This document shows positions 63,568 through 64,000 of a stretch of 64,000 nucleotides of DNA, in pieces. The stretch lies in the NCBI GenBank assembly GCA_965243285.1, contig OZ251537.1, positions 2,232,001 to 2,296,000 on the forward strand, read 5' to 3'. The notes under the pieces were generated by a model. It ran no database searches and was not told the DNA's origin. It saw only the letters and a list, made by a program, of their open reading frames with translations. The position numbers and the translations under genes were made by a program. The stretch comes from JAHRAW01 sp965243285 (lineage in GTDB: Bacteria > Pseudomonadota > Gammaproteobacteria > Arenicellales > Poriferihabitantaceae). Numbering within the stretch: position 1 is the stretch's first letter; each line of letters opens with the position of its first letter.

Positions 63568-64000
63568 ATGATGCAAATGCGACATTATGAAATCGTGCTG
63601 CTGGTGCACCCAGGCCAGAGCGAACAAGTGCCAGCCATGCTCGAGCGCTATCAAGAAATGGTCACCGTCGCGCACGGGCAGGTGCATCGCGTCGAAGATT
63701 GGGGGCGGCGGCGGCTAGCCTATGCCATCGACGACTTCCACAAGGCGCATTACCTCATGCTGAATGTGGAATGCGGCGCCGACACCCTGCAGGAGTTGGA
63801 GAGAACCTTCAAATTCAACGATTCCATCGTACGCAGCCTGGTCATTCGTCGTAAAAGCGCCATCAGCGGACAATCCACGCTGGCCAAAGCGAAAATCGAA
63901 GAAGACCGCATGGAAGCGGAAAAATCCGCCGCCAAAGCGCGCGCCGAACAAAAACGCGCCGCCCAAATCGCCGCAGATTCGGCGCGCGAAACGGCCGCCG
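63568..64000 (+). CDS. rpsF: 30S ribosomal protein bS6 (3' end outside window)
   Basis: Small-subunit ribosomal protein that pairs with S18. Starts in the cluster ATGATGCAAATG: GGGGAG at 63558-63563 favours 63568 or 63571 over the conventional MRHYEIV start at 63577. The body (RHYEIVLLVHPGQSEQV, VHRVEDWGRRRLAYAIDDFHKAHYLMLNVE, LERTFKFNDSIVRSLVIR) is clearly S6. After about residue 105 the tail is Lys/Glu/Ala-rich and continues past the window end, longer than the E. coli protein. Confidence 0.95.
   Translation, partial: MMQMRHYEIVLLVHPGQSEQVPAMLERYQEMVTVAHGQVHRVEDWGRRRLAYAIDDFHKAHYLMLNVECGADTLQELERTFKFNDSIVRSLVIRRKSAISGQSTLAKAKIEEDRMEAEKSAAKARAEQKRAAQIAADSARETAA

Overview
The window reads as chromosomal DNA of a proteobacterium, most probably a gammaproteobacterium. 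The reasons are the rho–rpmE–thermonuclease order, a homodimeric AceE-type pyruvate dehydrogenase, and FadL and autotransporter outer-membrane proteins. The backbone is GC-rich with densely packed operons. Four AT-rich patches (about 2.1–5.1 kb, 16.0–18.2 kb, 24.8–25.4 kb, 35.3–36.6 kb) carry genes of foreign look: three broken N6-adenine DNA methyltransferase / restriction-modification genes and one cluster of secreted or protease-like hypothetical genes. No rRNA, tRNA, CRISPR array, prophage or transposase gene was seen.

Layout. 1–10.5 kb: the 3' part of rho, a repeat-rich spacer, a decayed DNA methylase, a FadL-type porin, rpmE, a secreted thermonuclease-like protein, hemL and an MscS channel. 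10.5–24.7 kb: a methylamine-utilisation (N-methylglutamate pathway) locus on the minus strand, gmaS–mgsABC–small ORF–[five hypothetical genes]–mgdABCD, with a divergent GntR/FCD regulator. GmaS makes gamma-glutamylmethylamide, MgsABC makes N-methylglutamate from it, and MgdABCD (sarcosine-oxidase-like) releases a one-carbon unit and glutamate. 24.8–38.7 kb: a leucine/isovalerate catabolic locus (ivd, thiolase, mccB, mccA, hmgL, and liuC on the other strand) with a rhomboid protein, a DUF2889 protein, a class III CoA-transferase and two broken methylase genes. 39.2–48.3 kb: a complete Liv-type ABC transporter (two ATPases, two permeases, binding protein) between a PaaK-like ligase and a long-chain acyl-CoA-synthetase-like ligase, which looks like uptake and CoA activation of a carboxylic acid. 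48.5–51.3 kb: an aldehyde dehydrogenase and a luciferase-like flavin monooxygenase, divergent. 51.9–58.6 kb: lpdA, a voltage-gated-type K+ channel gene on the plus strand, aceF and aceE. 59.8–63.2 kb: a large autotransporter with Ig-like repeats. The window ends inside rpsF.

The most unusual content is not protein-coding. The larger intergenic gaps hold a family of composite repeats: T-rich GCTTTT microsatellite arms, a core of two G/C-rich hairpins whose second stem varies in sequence but stays paired, and A-rich AAAAGC arms on the other side. One core is split by a 150-bp MITE-like element with 19-bp terminal inverted repeats and a 4-bp target duplication. A second small family of palindromes (GGGATTTA...TAAATCCC type) also recurs. 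Several conserved enzymes carry Ser/Ala/Asp-rich low-complexity insertions, and the 5' end of hmgL is partly duplicated in tandem. Together these suggest a genome with active repeat expansion and weak purging of decayed genes. All family assignments rest on reading the sequence and on recalled family features, since no search was run.
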